A stretch of 64,000 nucleotides of DNA from Demequina rhizosphaerae (GCF_000971255.1 NZ_BBMC01000010.1:42291-106290), one strand, 5' to 3'. Shown: positions 10,325 through 20,714, counted from the first letter of the stretch. The notes: a model not told the origin generated them from the sequence alone. Numbers and translations are program-made.

Positions 10325-10696
10325 ATGATTCAGCAGGAGTCGCGACTTCGCGTCGCCGACAACACGGGTGCGAAGGAAGTCCTCTGCATCCGCGTGCTCG
10401 GTGGCTCGCACCGTCGCTACGCCGGCATCGGCGACATCATCGTCGCCACCGTCAAGGACGCGATCCCCGGCGGCAACGTCAAGAAGGGCGATGTCGTCAA
10501 GGCGGTCGTCGTGCGCACCACCAAGGAGCGCCGCCGTCCCGACGGTTCGTACATCCGTTTCGATGAGAACGCTGCGGTGATCCTCAAGAACCTCGACGGT
10601 GACCCGCGCGGCACCCGCATCTTCGGCCCCGTGGGCCGCGAGCTGCGTGACAAGAAGTTCATGAAGATCATCTCGCTGGCACCGGAGGTCATCTGA
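10325..10696 (+). CDS. rplN: 50S ribosomal protein L14
   Basis: L14 forms intersubunit bridge B8. It is 123 residues and almost invariant in sequence: [20 protein letters not shown], then [23 protein letters not shown] broken by no gaps. It starts the spc cluster. Its stop TGA overlaps the ATG of rplX by one base (TGATG). Confidence 0.97.
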   Translation: MIQQESRLRVADNTGAKEVLCIRVLGGSHRRYAGIGDIIVATVKDAIPGGNVKKGDVVKAVVVRTTKERRRPDGSYIRFDENAAVILKNLDGDPRGTRIFGPVGRELRDKKFMKIISLAPEVI

Positions 10697-11034
10697 TGGC
10701 GAAGATCAAGAAGGACGACCTCGTCGTCGTCATCGCCGGCCGTGACCGCGGTCAGCAGGGCCGCGTGCTGTCGGTCGACCCCGAGCGCGAGCGCGTGGTC
10801 GTCGAGGGCATCCAGCGTGTCACCAAGCACATCAAGCCGGGTACCCGCCGCGACAACGCCGAGGGTGGCCTCGTGACCGTCGAGGCCGCGATCCACATCT
10901 CGAACGTGATGCTCGTGGACCCGGAGACCAAGAAGGGCACCCGTGTGGGCTACCGCACGGAAGAGGTCGAGCGTGACGGCCGCAAGCGCACTGTGCGCGT
11001 GCGTGTCGCCAAGCGCTCGGGTAAGGACGTCTGA
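10696..11034 (+). CDS. rplX: 50S ribosomal protein L24
   Basis: L24 is an assembly-initiator protein of the 50S subunit with a KOW domain. The 112-residue product begins [20 protein letters not shown], carries the KOW glycine ([20 protein letters not shown]) and ends in a basic tail. Its start overlaps the rplN stop and its stop overlaps the rplE start, so all three are translationally coupled. Confidence 0.96.
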   Translation: MAKIKKDDLVVVIAGRDRGQQGRVLSVDPERERVVVEGIQRVTKHIKPGTRRDNAEGGLVTVEAAIHISNVMLVDPETKKGTRVGYRTEEVERDGRKRTVRVRVAKRSGKDV

Positions 11035-11594
11035 TGGCCACCGCGACCACCGCTCCGCGCCTCAAGGACAAGTACCGCAACGAGATCGTCGCGCAGCTCC
11101 GCGAGGAGTTCGACCACGCGAACGTGAACCAGGTCGGCGGCCTCGTGAAGGTCGTCGTCAACATGGGTGTCGGTGACGCGGCGAAGGACTCGAAGCTCAT
11201 CGAGGGCGCCATCGCCGACCTCACCGCGATCACCGGCCAGAAGCCGCAGGTCACCAAGGCCCGCAAGTCCATCGCGCAGTTCAAGCTGCGCGAGGGTCAG
11301 CCGATCGGCGCGCACGTCACGCTGCGCGGCGACCGCATGTGGGAGTTCCTGGACCGCCTGATCTCGATCGCGCTGCCCCGCATCCGCGACTTCCGCGGCC
11401 TCAGCCCCAAGCAGTTCGACGGCAACGGCAACTACACCTTCGGTCTCACCGAGCAGTCGATGTTCCACGAGATCAACCAGGACAAGATCGACCGCGTGCG
11501 CGGCATGGACATCACCATCGTGACGTCCGCCACCACCGACGACGAGGGCCGCTCGCTGCTCAAGCAGCTGGGCTTCCCGTTCAAGGAGAAGTAG
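11034..11594 (+). CDS. rplE: 50S ribosomal protein L5
   Basis: L5 binds 5S rRNA in the central protuberance. The protein is 186 residues. Family blocks include [38 protein letters not shown] and [19 protein letters not shown]. It overlaps rplX by one base and is followed three bases later by rpsN, all in the spc operon. Confidence 0.97.
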   Translation: MATATTAPRLKDKYRNEIVAQLREEFDHANVNQVGGLVKVVVNMGVGDAAKDSKLIEGAIADLTAITGQKPQVTKARKSIAQFKLREGQPIGAHVTLRGDRMWEFLDRLISIALPRIRDFRGLSPKQFDGNGNYTFGLTEQSMFHEINQDKIDRVRGMDITIVTSATTDDEGRSLLKQLGFPFKEK

Positions 11595-11597
11595 GAC

Positions 11598-11783
11598 ATG
11601 GCCAAGACTGCGCTGAAGAACAAGGCCGCCGGCAAGCAGAAGTTCGCCGTCCGCGCCTACACCCGGTGCCAGAAGTGCGGCCGTCCGCACTCCGTGTACC
11701 GCAAGTTCGGCCTCTGCCGCGTGTGCTTCCGCGAGATGGCTCACCGCGGTGAGCTGCCCGGCATCACCAAGAGCAGCTGGTAA
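11598..11783 (+). CDS. rpsN: 30S ribosomal protein S14, zinc-binding short type
   Basis: This is the short (61-residue) type-Z S14. Four cysteines form a zinc ribbon: C24 and C27 (CQKC), C40 and C43 (CRVC). The C-terminal [11 protein letters not shown] is typical. The zinc-independent long paralogue found in many actinobacteria is not in this window. The gene ends 55 bases before rpsH. Confidence 0.96.
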   Translation: MAKTALKNKAAGKQKFAVRAYTRCQKCGRPHSVYRKFGLCRVCFREMAHRGELPGITKSSW

Positions 11784-11838
11784 ACCACTACGCCACAGGT
11801 CCCCTAGGGAAACCACGGCGAGGAAGAGTTCAAGACTC

Positions 11839-12237
11839 ATGACGATGACTGACCCCATCGCAGACATGCTGACGCGTCTGCGCAACGCGAACGCGGCGTA
11901 CCACGAGACCGTGTCGATGCCGCACTCCAAGCTCAAGGCGAACATCGCCAAGATCCTGGAGGCCGAGGGCTACATCTCCGGCTCCGCCACGGCGGACGCC
12001 GAGGTCGGCAAGACCCTCACCCTCACGCTGAAGTACGGCCCCAACCGCGAGCGTTCGCTCGCCGGCGTGCGCCGTGTGTCGAAGCCCGGCCTTCGCGTCT
12101 ACGCGAAGTCCACGAACCTCCCGAAGGTTCTCGGCGGCCTCGGCGTGGCCATCCTGTCCACCTCCTCCGGTCTCCTCACGGACCGCGAGGCCGAGAAGAA
12201 GGGCGTCGGCGGCGAGGTCGTCGCGTTCGTCTGGTAA
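11839..12237 (+). CDS. rpsH: 30S ribosomal protein S8
   Basis: S8 binds the central domain of 16S rRNA and in E. coli represses the spc operon. The start at ATG 11839 gives 132 residues ([20 protein letters not shown]); a second in-frame ATG lies at 11845, and AGGAAG at 11821-11826 could serve either. The C-terminal signature [20 protein letters not shown] is complete. A longer open frame upstream runs into rpsN and is rejected. Confidence 0.95.
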   Translation: MTMTDPIADMLTRLRNANAAYHETVSMPHSKLKANIAKILEAEGYISGSATADAEVGKTLTLTLKYGPNRERSLAGVRRVSKPGLRVYAKSTNLPKVLGGLGVAILSTSSGLLTDREAEKKGVGGEVVAFVW

Positions 12238-12257
12238 CCGGAAAGGAGAACGAGAGA

Positions 12258-12794
12258 ATGTCCCGCATTGGCAAGATCGCCGTTCCGGTTCCGGCCGGAG
12301 TGGACGTGACCATCGACGGCGCCGACGTGATCGTGAAGGGCCCCAAGGGCTCGCTCACGCACACCGTCGCCGCCCCCATCACCGTGGAGAAGGGTGACGA
12401 GGGCCTCGAGGTCAAGCGCCCGAACGACGAGCGCGTGTCCAAGTCGCTCCACGGCCTCACCCGCACGCTCATCGCGAACATGGTGACCGGTGTCACCTCG
12501 GGCTACGAGAAGAAGCTCGAGATCGTCGGCACGGGTTACCGCGTCGCGCTCAAGGGCTCGGACCTCGAGTTCGCGCTCGGCTTCTCGCACCCCGTCGTGG
12601 TGACTCCGCCGGAGGGCATCACCTTCACGGTCGAGGGCCCCACCAAGTTCACCGTCGCCGGCATCAGCAAGCAGCAGGTCGGCGAGGTCGCGGCGAACAT
12701 CCGCAAGATTCGCAAGCCCGAGCCGTACAAGGGCAAGGGCGTCCGCTACGCCGGCGAGCAGGTTCGCCGCAAGGCAGGAAAGACGGGTAAGTAA
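12258..12794 (+). CDS. rplF: 50S ribosomal protein L6
   Basis: L6 sits near the sarcin-ricin loop. It is 178 residues made of two copies of the L6 fold: [20 protein letters not shown] at the N-terminus and the signature [20 protein letters not shown] near the C-terminus. It starts behind GAAAGGAGAA and is separated from rplR by three bases. Confidence 0.97.
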   Translation: MSRIGKIAVPVPAGVDVTIDGADVIVKGPKGSLTHTVAAPITVEKGDEGLEVKRPNDERVSKSLHGLTRTLIANMVTGVTSGYEKKLEIVGTGYRVALKGSDLEFALGFSHPVVVTPPEGITFTVEGPTKFTVAGISKQQVGEVAANIRKIRKPEPYKGKGVRYAGEQVRRKAGKTGK

Positions 12795-12797
12795 GAC

Positions 12798-13169
12798 ATG
12801 GGTATCGCAATCAAGGGCAAGGGCAAGGCGATCTCGCGCAAGCGTCGCCACTTCCGCCTGCGCAAGAAGATCTCCGGCACCGCTGCTCGTCCCCGCCTGG
12901 TCGTCACCCGCTCGTCGCGCCACATGGTCGCGCAGATCGTGGACGACACCGTCGGCAAGACCCTGGCCTCGGCGTCGACCCTCGAGGCCGACGTCCGCGC
13001 CATGGAGGGCGACAAGACCGCGAAGGCGTCCAAGGTCGGCCAGCTGGTCGCCGAGCGCGCCAAGTCCGCGGGCATCGAGGCCGTGGTCTTCGACCGTGGC
13101 GGCAACAAGTACCACGGCCGTGTCGCGGCCGTGGCCGACGGTGCCCGAGAGGCGGGCCTCGCCCTCTAG
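12798..13169 (+). CDS. rplR: 50S ribosomal protein L18
   Basis: L18 binds 5S rRNA with L5. The product is 123 residues: a basic N-terminal tail ([19 protein letters not shown]), then [19 protein letters not shown] and [20 protein letters not shown]. It is normal in length and lies between rplF and rpsE in the spc operon. Confidence 0.97.
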   Translation: MGIAIKGKGKAISRKRRHFRLRKKISGTAARPRLVVTRSSRHMVAQIVDDTVGKTLASASTLEADVRAMEGDKTAKASKVGQLVAERAKSAGIEAVVFDRGGNKYHGRVAAVADGAREAGLAL

Positions 13170-13192
13170 GGCGCGGCCAGGAGTGAGGAATT

Positions 13193-13762
13193 ATGGCTGA
13201 CAACAACAGCGGCCGTCGGGGCGGTAACCGCCGCGACAACGAGCCGGAGAACAAGTTCGTCGAGCGCGTCGTCACCATCAACCGCGTCGCCAAGGTCGTG
13301 AAGGGCGGTCGTCGCTTCAGCTTCACCGCGCTCGTGGTCGTCGGTGACGGCGAGGGCAACGTCGGCATCGGCTACGGCAAGGCGAAGGAGGTGCCGGCCG
13401 CGATCTCGAAGGGTGTCGAGGAGGCCAAGCGCAACTTCTTCCGCGTCCCCCGTATCCAGGGCACCATCCCGCACGCCGTGCAGGGTGAGGCCGCCGCGGG
13501 CGTCGTGTTCCTGCGTCCCGCGTCGCCGGGTACCGGTGTGATCGCCGGTGGTCCGGTGCGCGCGGTGCTCGAGTGCGCCGGCATCCACGACGTCCTGAGC
13601 AAGTCGCTCGGCTCGTCCAACGCGATCAACATCGTGCACGCGACCGTCGACGCCCTCAAGCGCCTCGAGCGCCCCGAGGCCGTCGCCGCCCGCCGTGGCA
13701 AGTCGGTGGAGGACGTGGCCCCGGCCGCGATGCTCCGCGCGCAGGCAGCGGGGGTGAAGTAG
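13193..13762 (+). CDS. rpsE: 30S ribosomal protein S5
   Basis: S5 is a decoding-fidelity protein at the mRNA entry channel. The 189-residue product has an N-terminal extension ([19 protein letters not shown]), then the double-stranded-RNA-binding fold ([19 protein letters not shown]) and the S5 C-terminal fold ([35 protein letters not shown]). It is followed two bases after its stop by rpmD. Confidence 0.97.
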   Translation: MADNNSGRRGGNRRDNEPENKFVERVVTINRVAKVVKGGRRFSFTALVVVGDGEGNVGIGYGKAKEVPAAISKGVEEAKRNFFRVPRIQGTIPHAVQGEAAAGVVFLRPASPGTGVIAGGPVRAVLECAGIHDVLSKSLGSSNAINIVHATVDALKRLERPEAVAARRGKSVEDVAPAAMLRAQAAGVK

Positions 13763-13764
13763 TC

Positions 13765-13947
13765 ATGGCACGACTCAAGGTCGTTCAGAAGAAGTCGGCG
13801 ATCGGCACGAAGCCGCAGCACCGCGAGACCCTGCGGTCGCTCGGCCTCAAGCGCATCGGCGACATCGTCGTGAAGGAGGACCGTCCCGAGATCCGCGGGA
13901 TGGTCAAGGCGGTGGACCACCTGGTCGCCGTTGAGGAGGTTGACTGA
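13765..13947 (+). CDS. rpmD: 50S ribosomal protein L30
   Basis: L30 is a small 50S protein. Starting at ATG 13765 gives 60 residues ([20 protein letters not shown]), the family size; a longer frame open upstream lies inside rpsE and is a shadow. [20 protein letters not shown] is the conserved core. Its TGA overlaps the ATG of rplO by one base. Confidence 0.96.
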   Translation: MARLKVVQKKSAIGTKPQHRETLRSLGLKRIGDIVVKEDRPEIRGMVKAVDHLVAVEEVD

Positions 13948-14612
13948 TGGCTGACGCCAACACGCCGGCCGAGGAGACCGCCGAGAAGGCTGCTCCCGCC
14001 AAGAAGCCGGCCGCCAAGAAGGCCCCGGCGAAGGCTGCGGCCGACAAGCCGGCCGCCGCGAAGAAGCCCGCCGCCAAGAAGGCTGCGTCCGACGAGGCCA
14101 AGCCGGCCGCCAAGAAGCCGGCCGCCAAGAAGGCCGAGCCCCAGGCGGAGGAGCCCGCGGAGAAGGTGGCGACCCTCAAGGTCCACCACCTCCGTCCGGC
14201 TCCCGGCTCGCACACCAAGAAGACCCGTGTGGGTCGTGGTGAGGCGTCCAAGGGCAAGACCGCCGGTCGCGGCACCAAGGGCACGGGTGCCCGCTACCAG
14301 GTTCCGGAGCGCTTCGAGGGTGGCCAGACGCCCATCCACATGCGCATCCCGAAGCTGCGCGGCTTCAAGAGCCCGTTCAAGGTGTACTACCAGGTCGTCA
14401 ACGTGGGCCAGCTCTCCGAGCTGTTCCCCAAGGGCGGCGAGATCACCAAGGCGGACCTCGTGGAGAAGGGTGCGGTGCGCCGCAACCAGCCCGTGAAGGT
14501 CCTCGGTGAGGGCGAGATCTCCGTCAAGGTGACGCTCGTCGACGCCGACAAGGTCTCGCAGTCCGCGAAGACCAAGATCGAGGCCGCTGGCGGCTCGGTC
14601 AACGAGGGCTAG
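13947..14612 (+). CDS. rplO: 50S ribosomal protein L15 with long Lys-Ala-rich N-terminal extension
   Basis: L15 is a late-assembly 50S protein, normally about 145-150 residues. Here it is 221. The standard domain begins near residue 74 ([20 protein letters not shown]) and includes [21 protein letters not shown] and [16 protein letters not shown]. The preceding 73 residues are low-complexity [16 protein letters not shown] sequence with acidic patches, resembling the tails of actinobacterial histone-like proteins. The start overlaps the rpmD stop (TGATG), so the extension is translated as part of the coupled operon. No alternative start with a ribosome binding site lies closer to the domain. 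Confidence 0.94.
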   Translation: MADANTPAEETAEKAAPAKKPAAKKAPAKAAADKPAAAKKPAAKKAASDEAKPAAKKPAAKKAEPQAEEPAEKVATLKVHHLRPAPGSHTKKTRVGRGEASKGKTAGRGTKGTGARYQVPERFEGGQTPIHMRIPKLRGFKSPFKVYYQVVNVGQLSELFPKGGEITKADLVEKGAVRRNQPVKVLGEGEISVKVTLVDADKVSQSAKTKIEAAGGSVNEG

Positions 14613-14623
14613 AAGATGATCGC

Positions 14624-14653
14624 ACCGGGCCCGTCCGTATGGACGGGCCCGGT
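14624..14653 (+). terminator. Terminator or attenuator between rplO and secY
   Basis: A perfect 13-bp stem (14624-14636 with 14641-14653) has the loop GTAT. There is no T-tract. It lies between rplO and secY, so it could partly separate the ribosomal genes from secY-adk-map. Confidence 0.7.
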
Positions 14654-14692
14654 CGCGTATCCTCTACCTGTTCTATTTTCCCTGGAGGGTCA

Positions 14693-15990
<1,298 letters not shown>

Positions 15991-15991
<1 letters not shown>

Positions 15992-16554
15992 TGCGTGCAG
16001 TCCTCCTCGGCCCTCCCGGCGCTGGCAAGGGCACCCAGGCCGCCCGTCTCACGGAGCGCTTCGGCGTCCCCGCGATCTCGACCGGCGACATCTTCCGCGC
16101 GAACGTCAAGGGCGGCACCCCGCTCGGCGTCAAGGCGCAGGAGTACATGAACGCGGGCCAGCTGGTCCCCGACGAGGTCACGAACGCCATGGTGCGGGCG
16201 CGCCTCGCGGAGGACGATGCGGCGCAGGGCTTCCTGCTCGACGGCTACCCGCGCAACCCCGAGCAGGCGGTCGAGCTCGACTCGATGCTGGCGGACCTGG
16301 GCGTCGAGCTGGACGTGGCGATGGAGATCACCGCGGACTTCGACGAGGTGACGCAGCGCCTGCTCAAGCGCGCCGAGATCGAGGGCCGCGCGGACGACAC
16401 CGAGCCGGTGATCCGTAAGCGCCTCGAGGTGTACGCCACTTCGACCGCGCCGCTCACGGCGTTCTACGCGGGCCGCGGCCTGCTGGTCCAGGTCGACGGC
16501 CTGGGCGAGATCGACGAGGTCACCGAGCGCCTCGTCGCCGCCGTCGCGCGCTGA
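15991..16554 (+). CDS. adk: Adenylate kinase
   Basis: Adk interconverts ATP + AMP and 2 ADP. The product is 187 residues from ATG 15991, which overlaps the secY stop. The P-loop GPPGAGKGTQ covers residues 7-16, ISTGDIFR and DGYPRNPEQAVELD are the AMP-site motifs, and the LID is the short type without zinc cysteines, as is usual for this lineage. The gene holds the first exact copy of the dispersed 10-mer (16212-16221, read Asp-Asp-Ala). Confidence 0.96.
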
Positions 16555-16559
16555 CGGCC

Positions 16560-17369
16560 ATGGCCGGGCGCATCGAGCTCAAGACCCGCGAGGAGATGCG
16601 GGTCATGGCGGAGGCGGGCGTGATCGTGCAGCGCGCGCTCGCCGCCGCCAGGCAGGCGTGCGTCCCGGGCGCGACGACCGCCGATGCGGACGCGGCGGCC
16701 GCCCGCGTCATCGCGGAGGCGGGCGCGACGTCGAACTTCCTCGGCTATCAGGGCTTCCCCGCGACCGCGTGCGTGTCCGTCAACGAGGAGGTCGTCCACG
16801 GCATCCCGGGCGACCGGGTGCTCGTCGAGGGCGACCTCGTGTCGATCGACTGCGGCGCCGTCGTGGGCGGCTGGCACGGTGACAGCGCCGTGTCCTTCAT
16901 CGTCGGCGAGCCCGCGTCCCGCGCCGACGTCGCGCTCGTGAGCACCACCGAGCGCGCGCTGTGGGCGGGGATCGCCGCCCTCGCGACGGCCGACCGCGTC
17001 TCCGACGTGTCCGCCGCGATCGAGGACGTCGCGGACGAGGCGGGCCTCCACCCCCTCGAGGGCTACGTCGGCCACGGCATCGGCACCGCCATGCACATGG
17101 AGCCGGACGTCCCCAACTACCGGGTGCGCGGCCGCAGCCCGCGCGTGCGCCCCGGCATGTGCCTCGCGCTCGAGCCCATGCTCGTCGTCGGCACGCCCGA
17201 CTCCGCCGTGCTCAACGACGAGTGGACCGTCGTCTCGCTCGACGGCTCGCGCGCGGCCCACTGGGAGCACTCGATCGCGGTCCACGAGGACGGCATCTGG
17301 GTGCTGACCGCCGCCGACGGCGGCGCCGCGCGCCTCGCGCCCCTCGGCATCACGCCCGTCGCGCCGTAG
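16560..17369 (+). CDS. map: Methionine aminopeptidase, type I
   Basis: This enzyme removes the initiator methionine co-translationally. The product is 269 residues. The metal-binding residues of the pita-bread fold are present: SIDCGAVVGGWHGDSAVSF supplies the two Asp, GYVGHGIGTAMH the His, and LEPM and WEHSIAV the two Glu. It lacks the N-terminal zinc-finger and SH3-binding extensions. It follows adk by five bases. In most actinobacteria infA comes next; here three repeat-protein genes intervene. Confidence 0.96.
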   Translation: MAGRIELKTREEMRVMAEAGVIVQRALAAARQACVPGATTADADAAAARVIAEAGATSNFLGYQGFPATACVSVNEEVVHGIPGDRVLVEGDLVSIDCGAVVGGWHGDSAVSFIVGEPASRADVALVSTTERALWAGIAALATADRVSDVSAAIEDVADEAGLHPLEGYVGHGIGTAMHMEPDVPNYRVRGRSPRVRPGMCLALEPMLVVGTPDSAVLNDEWTVVSLDGSRAAHWEHSIAVHEDGIWVLTAADGGAARLAPLGITPVAP

Positions 17370-17510
17370 CTGGAAGCCGCATCGTCCCTGGTGTGGCCCA
17401 CTCCACACGCGTTCACGCACTCGTTACCTCGGCGGCATCCCGGGGCAAAGCCCGCGGGTTAGCGTCGCCTCAGCAGGCGCTCCGGACGCCCGCACGCTGA
17501 GGAGGGCGCC

Positions 17511-18122
17511 ATGGCGCGAGGGTTTTCGTACGCCCCGGGGGCGAGCGCGGAGGTCGAGGAGGCCGCCGCGCCCGGGCTTACCAAGGAACGGATCCAGGAG
17601 CTCGGCGGCTCGCGCAACGCGCTGGTGCGCGAGGCCGTCGCGACGCGCGACGACTGCCCGTTCGGGCTCATGGTGACGCTCGCGCACGACCACGCCGTGC
17701 CGGTCCGTGCCGCGATGGCCGCGAACCCCAAGGTGCTCCACTCGATCCTCGACTACCTGTCGCACGACCGGCAGGTCGCCGTGCTGTGCGCCGTGGCCGG
17801 CAACCCGTCCACGGGCCAGGAGATCCTCGAGGCGCTCGCCGCGCACCGCAAGGGCGAGGTCCGGGACGCGGCCGCCGCGGCGCTCGACGCGCGCGCGGAG
17901 CAGGCCGACACCGCCGACCACACGCCCGAGCTCCGCGACCGGGTCTTCGAGGAGTCCCAGGCGCGCCGCGCGGCGCTGCTCGCGCAGTCCGCCGAGACCG
18001 GCCTCGAGGCCGCCGCCGACGACGCGATGGCCGCGGTCGAGCCCCAGGAGGCGGACCCCCTGCCCGCGCGTCCGACCCGCAGCGCGCCGGTGCGCGGCTT
18101 CCGCCCGCCGGTGGAGGCGTGA
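17511..18122 (+). CDS. LRV/HEAT-like repeat protein, first of three tandem paralogues
   Basis: A 203-residue protein of unknown function, starting at ATG 17511 with AGGAGGG (17500-17506). Residues about 35-125 are helical repeats of roughly 23 residues: VREAVATRDDCPFGLMVTLA, then HDHAVPVRAAMAANPKVLHS, HDRQVAVLCAVAGNPSTGQE and HRKGEVRDAAAAALDAR. This pattern resembles leucine-rich-repeat-variant (LRV) proteins. The last 75 residues are a polar, proline-containing tail. No signal peptide or membrane segment is seen. The next two genes encode the same repeat unit, so the three arose by duplication. They are inserted between map and infA. Confidence 0.75.
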   Translation: MARGFSYAPGASAEVEEAAAPGLTKERIQELGGSRNALVREAVATRDDCPFGLMVTLAHDHAVPVRAAMAANPKVLHSILDYLSHDRQVAVLCAVAGNPSTGQEILEALAAHRKGEVRDAAAAALDARAEQADTADHTPELRDRVFEESQARRAALLAQSAETGLEAAADDAMAAVEPQEADPLPARPTRSAPVRGFRPPVEA

Positions 18123-18229
18123 CGCCGGCTACCCACCATTCGTCGGACCTTCACCCGCCCGTCACCTGAGCGTCAGCGGTTGCTCATGCCCGCCCCCTAG
18201 CCTCTCGGGAATCGACAGGGGAGGTGGGG

Positions 18230-18826
18230 GTGGCCGACGACGGGTGGTCCCGCGCGCTGATGGCGGCGTCCGGCGTGCCGGTCGCGAGCGAGAGCCGCGA
18301 CGACGGGCTGCGGGCGGTCGTCATGGAGGCCCGTACCGACGGCCTTCCCCGCGAGCGGGTCATCGCCCTCGCGCAGCACCGCGAGCCCGCGGTCCGCGAG
18401 GCCGTCGCGGCGCGTCCCGACTGCCCGCTCGGCATGCAGGCCTCCCTCGCCCACGACCGCCGCGCGTCGGTGCGCGTCGCTCTCGCCTCGGGGCCGGGCC
18501 TCGCCGGCTCGATCGCGGGGGTGCTCGCGCAGGACCGCGAGCTGTCCGTGCTCAAGGCGCTCGCCCGCAACGCCGCGACGCCGCGGCCGGTGCTCGAGCG
18601 GCTCGCCGCGCATCGTCGCGACGACGTCGCGCGCCTCGCGCGCCGCTCGCTCGACGGGGTGGTGCTGGGCGCCGCGCCCGCGACCGTCGCCGAGATCGAG
18701 GAGCGCCCCCGCGCGGGTGCCGCACCCGCCTCCGAGGAGCGCTCGCCGGTGGGGGACCGCGCGTCCCGGGTGCTGGCCCCGCGGCCGTCCGTGCCGCCCC
18801 GCTCCGAGGGCCGTTCCCCGCGCTGA
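18230..18826 (+). CDS. LRV/HEAT-like repeat protein, second paralogue
   Basis: A 198-residue paralogue of the preceding gene. I choose GTG 18230 because GGGGAGG (18218-18224) sits five bases upstream; GTG 18224 is also in frame. The repeats VREAVAARPDCPLGMQASLA, HDRRASVRVALASGPGLAGS, QDRELSVLKALARNAATPRP and HRRDDVARLARRSLDG align one for one with the first gene, including the single Cys in DCP. The C-terminus is a low-complexity Pro/Arg/Ser tail. A TAGCCT at 18198-18203 may be its own -10 element. Function unknown. Confidence 0.72.
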   Translation: MADDGWSRALMAASGVPVASESRDDGLRAVVMEARTDGLPRERVIALAQHREPAVREAVAARPDCPLGMQASLAHDRRASVRVALASGPGLAGSIAGVLAQDRELSVLKALARNAATPRPVLERLAAHRRDDVARLARRSLDGVVLGAAPATVAEIEERPRAGAAPASEERSPVGDRASRVLAPRPSVPPRSEGRSPR

Positions 18827-18848
18827 CACCCCTGGCAGGGCCCAGGAA

Positions 18849-18896
18849 ACGGGAAGTCCCGTGTGTCGTGAAGATGACATGATGTCTGATTCATCA
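18849..18896 (+). promoter_or_regulatory. Two palindromes upstream of the third LRV gene
   Basis: ACGGGA-AG-TCCCGT (18849-18862) is a perfect short palindrome, and TGATG-N7-CATCA (18880-18896) is an inverted repeat in an AT-rich patch. TTGACC at 18904-18909 could be a -35 element, but no good -10 is placed 17 bases on. They look like operator or promoter sequences of a locally regulated gene. Tentative. Confidence 0.35.
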
Positions 18897-18966
18897 CAGA
18901 GATTTGACCGGCCCTCCGCGCCTCAGAAAGATACTTGGCAAAAGGCTGAGCGGTGGGAGGTACGCA

Positions 18967-19272
18967 GTGGTGGTTCCGGCCAGTGGGGCGTCAGAGGACG
19001 TGGCGCGCGCGCTCGATCCTGAGATCTGCGGCTCCGAGCTCCTTCCGCTCGCGGTGCACCGGGACCCGCACGTGCGGGCCGCCGTGGCCGCGCGCAGCGA
19101 CTGCCCGATGGGCGCGCTGGTGTCGCTCGGGCACGATGCGAACCTCGACGTGCTGAGCGCGCTGCTCGGCAACGCGCGGACGCCGTCGTCCGTGGTGCGC
19201 CGGCTCGCGGACCACCGCGACCCGCGCATCTCGGGGCTCGCGGTCCAGCGCCTCCGCAACTCGTTCCGGTAG
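18967..19272 (+). CDS. LRV/HEAT-like repeat protein, short third paralogue
   Basis: A 101-residue member of the same family. I use GTG 18967, six bases after GGGAGG (18955-18960); an in-frame TTG at 18904 would add 21 residues from AT-rich leader sequence. The DCP repeat is kept ([56 protein letters not shown]), but one repeat unit and the polar C-terminal tail of its neighbours are missing. The upstream 80 bases are unusually AT-rich. The codon GAT in HDA lies in a GCACGATGCG variant of the dispersed 10-mer. Function unknown. Confidence 0.68.
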   Translation: MVVPASGASEDVARALDPEICGSELLPLAVHRDPHVRAAVAARSDCPMGALVSLGHDANLDVLSALLGNARTPSSVVRRLADHRDPRISGLAVQRLRNSFR

Positions 19273-19322
19273 GCTCGGTCCCACAGGGGCGTCCCCGCCC
19301 GCGCGACGATGCGCGGCGCAGG

Positions 19323-19351
19323 TTGAGACGCGCGGCAGATTGCCGTATAGT
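19323..19351 (+). promoter_or_regulatory. Promoter of infA-rpmJ
   Basis: TTGAGA (19323-19328), a 17-base spacer and TATAGT (19346-19351) form a strong sigma-A-type promoter. Transcription would begin near 19358, giving a leader of about 50 bases. It means infA and downstream genes do not depend on read-through from map or the LRV genes. Confidence 0.8.
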
Positions 19352-19408
19352 TTTCCGTTGGGCGTTTTTGCGCGCCCACATTCCCTGTCAACCAACGTTA
19401 GCGGAGTA

Positions 19409-19630
19409 ATGGCCAAGAAAGACGGAGTCATCGAGGTCGAGGGCGTGGTGGTGGAAGCACTGCCGAACGCATCGTTCCGAGTGGAGCTGACGAACGGGCA
19501 CCTCGTGCTCGCTCACATCTCCGGCAAGATGCGCCAGCACTACATCAGGATCCTCCCCGAGGACCGCGTGGTGGTGGAGCTCAGCCCCTATGACCTGTCC
19601 CGCGGCCGCATCGTCTACCGCTACAAGTGA
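19409..19630 (+). CDS. infA: Translation initiation factor IF-1
   Basis: IF-1 binds the 30S A site during initiation. Starting at ATG 19409 gives 73 residues, the family length: [20 protein letters not shown], then [20 protein letters not shown] and [16 protein letters not shown]. It is a single OB-fold domain. GGAG at 19403-19406 is the ribosome binding site. The longer frame from 19340 overlaps the promoter and is rejected. rpmJ follows after 48 bases. Confidence 0.97.
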   Translation: MAKKDGVIEVEGVVVEALPNASFRVELTNGHLVLAHISGKMRQHYIRILPEDRVVVELSPYDLSRGRIVYRYK

Positions 19631-19678
19631 GCCGCCGTCCGAGCGCACCCGTGCGCGACGACGACGCAGGAAAGAACC

Positions 19679-19792
19679 ATGAAGGTTAAGCCCAGCGTCA
19701 AGCCCATCTGCGACAAGTGCAAGGTGATCCGACGCAATGGCCGAGTGATGGTCATCTGCGAGAACCTGCGCCACAAGCAGCGTCAGGGCTAG
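19679..19792 (+). CDS. rpmJ: 50S ribosomal protein L36
   Basis: L36 is the smallest 50S protein. The 37-residue product reads [20 protein letters not shown], then [18 protein letters not shown]11, C14, C27 and H32 form the zinc site, so this is the zinc-dependent form. It starts at ATG 19679 behind AGGAAAG. Confidence 0.96.
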   Translation: MKVKPSVKPICDKCKVIRRNGRVMVICENLRHKQRQG

Positions 19793-19832
19793 ACACCCCC
19801 GTCTCATCCTCGTTCGACCATATGCATCAAAC

Positions 19833-19852
19833 CCCCGGCTCGGAGGCCGGGG
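19833..19852 (+). promoter_or_regulatory. Hairpin in the rpmJ-rpsM gap
   Basis: CCCCGGC (19833-19839) pairs with GCCGGGG (19846-19852); a further T.G pair closes the loop CGGA. It lies 66 bases before rpsM and could be an attenuator or leader structure. No T-tract follows. Confidence 0.5.
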
Positions 19853-19917
19853 CCCGCTGACACCAGGCGGGGCGGTCGAGCGTCAGACCTCCGACTACTG
19901 ATGGAGTAGAACCAGCA

Positions 19918-20286
19918 ATGGCACGCATCGTCGGAGTCGACATCCCGCGCGACAAGCGCATGGAGGTCGCACTCACCTACATCTACGGCATCGGCCGTAC
20001 CCGCGCCCAGCAGATCCTCGCCGCCACCGGCATCAGCGCGGACCTGCGCGTCAAGGACGCGACCGATGACCAGCTCGTCGCGATCCGCGACTACATCGAG
20101 GCCAACTTCACCGTCGAGGGCGACCTGCGCCGCGAGGTGACCGCCGACATCCGCCGCAAGGTCGAGATCGGCAACTACCAGGGTCTCCGCCACCGTCGTG
20201 GCATGCCCGTCCGCGGTCAGCGCACGAAGACCAACGCGCGCACGCGCAAGGGCCCCAAGAAGACCGTCGCCGGAAAGAAGAAGTAA
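19918..20286 (+). CDS. rpsM: 30S ribosomal protein S13
   Basis: S13 is a 30S head protein contacting the P-site tRNA and the 50S subunit. It is 122 residues: [34 protein letters not shown], the C-terminal basic signature [20 protein letters not shown] and a [12 protein letters not shown] tail. It opens the alpha cluster, followed three bases later by rpsK. Confidence 0.97.
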   Translation: MARIVGVDIPRDKRMEVALTYIYGIGRTRAQQILAATGISADLRVKDATDDQLVAIRDYIEANFTVEGDLRREVTADIRRKVEIGNYQGLRHRRGMPVRGQRTKTNARTRKGPKKTVAGKKK

Positions 20287-20289
20287 GAC

Positions 20290-20679
20290 ATGGCCGCTCC
20301 TACTCGCAAGCCGCGCAAGAAGATCAAGAAGACCGTCGCGCACGGTCAGGCGCACATCAAGTCCACCTTCAACAACACGATCATCTCGATCACGGACCCC
20401 TCGGGTGCCGTCGTGTCGTGGTCGTCGTCGGGCCAGGTCGGCTTCAAGGGTTCGCGCAAGTCCACGCCGTACGCCGCGCAGATGGCCGCCGAGGCCGCCG
20501 CGCGTCGCGCCCAGGACGCCGGCATGAGCAAGGTCGACGTGTTCGTCAAGGGCCCGGGCTCGGGCCGCGACACCGCGATCCGCTCGCTCACGGCCGCCGG
20601 CCTCGAGGTGACCTCCATCAAGGACGTCACCCCGCAGGCGCACAACGGCTGCCGCCCGCCGAAGCGCCGCCGCAACTAG
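20290..20679 (+). CDS. rpsK: 30S ribosomal protein S11
   Basis: S11 lies on the 30S platform near the mRNA exit. The 129-residue product shows [20 protein letters not shown], the core [20 protein letters not shown] and the C-terminal [16 protein letters not shown]. In many bacteria rpsD follows; here rpoA follows directly after a 157-base leader. Confidence 0.97.
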   Translation: MAAPTRKPRKKIKKTVAHGQAHIKSTFNNTIISITDPSGAVVSWSSSGQVGFKGSRKSTPYAAQMAAEAAARRAQDAGMSKVDVFVKGPGSGRDTAIRSLTAAGLEVTSIKDVTPQAHNGCRPPKRRRN

Positions 20680-20714
20680 CACGCCCGCGCGGGTCCGGCC
20701 CGCGCTCCCGGTCG

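Noticed and set aside
14639..14692. Upstream in-frame start for secY
   Set aside because: It would begin inside the rplO terminator hairpin and lacks a ribosome binding site; ATG 14693 has GGAGGG and the conserved SecY N-terminus.
18882..19022. AT-rich 46-codon open frame (MSDSSQRFDRPSAPQK...) before the third LRV gene
   Set aside because: It has no ribosome binding site, and half of it overlaps the LRV gene in another frame. Its unusual composition more likely reflects a regulatory region.
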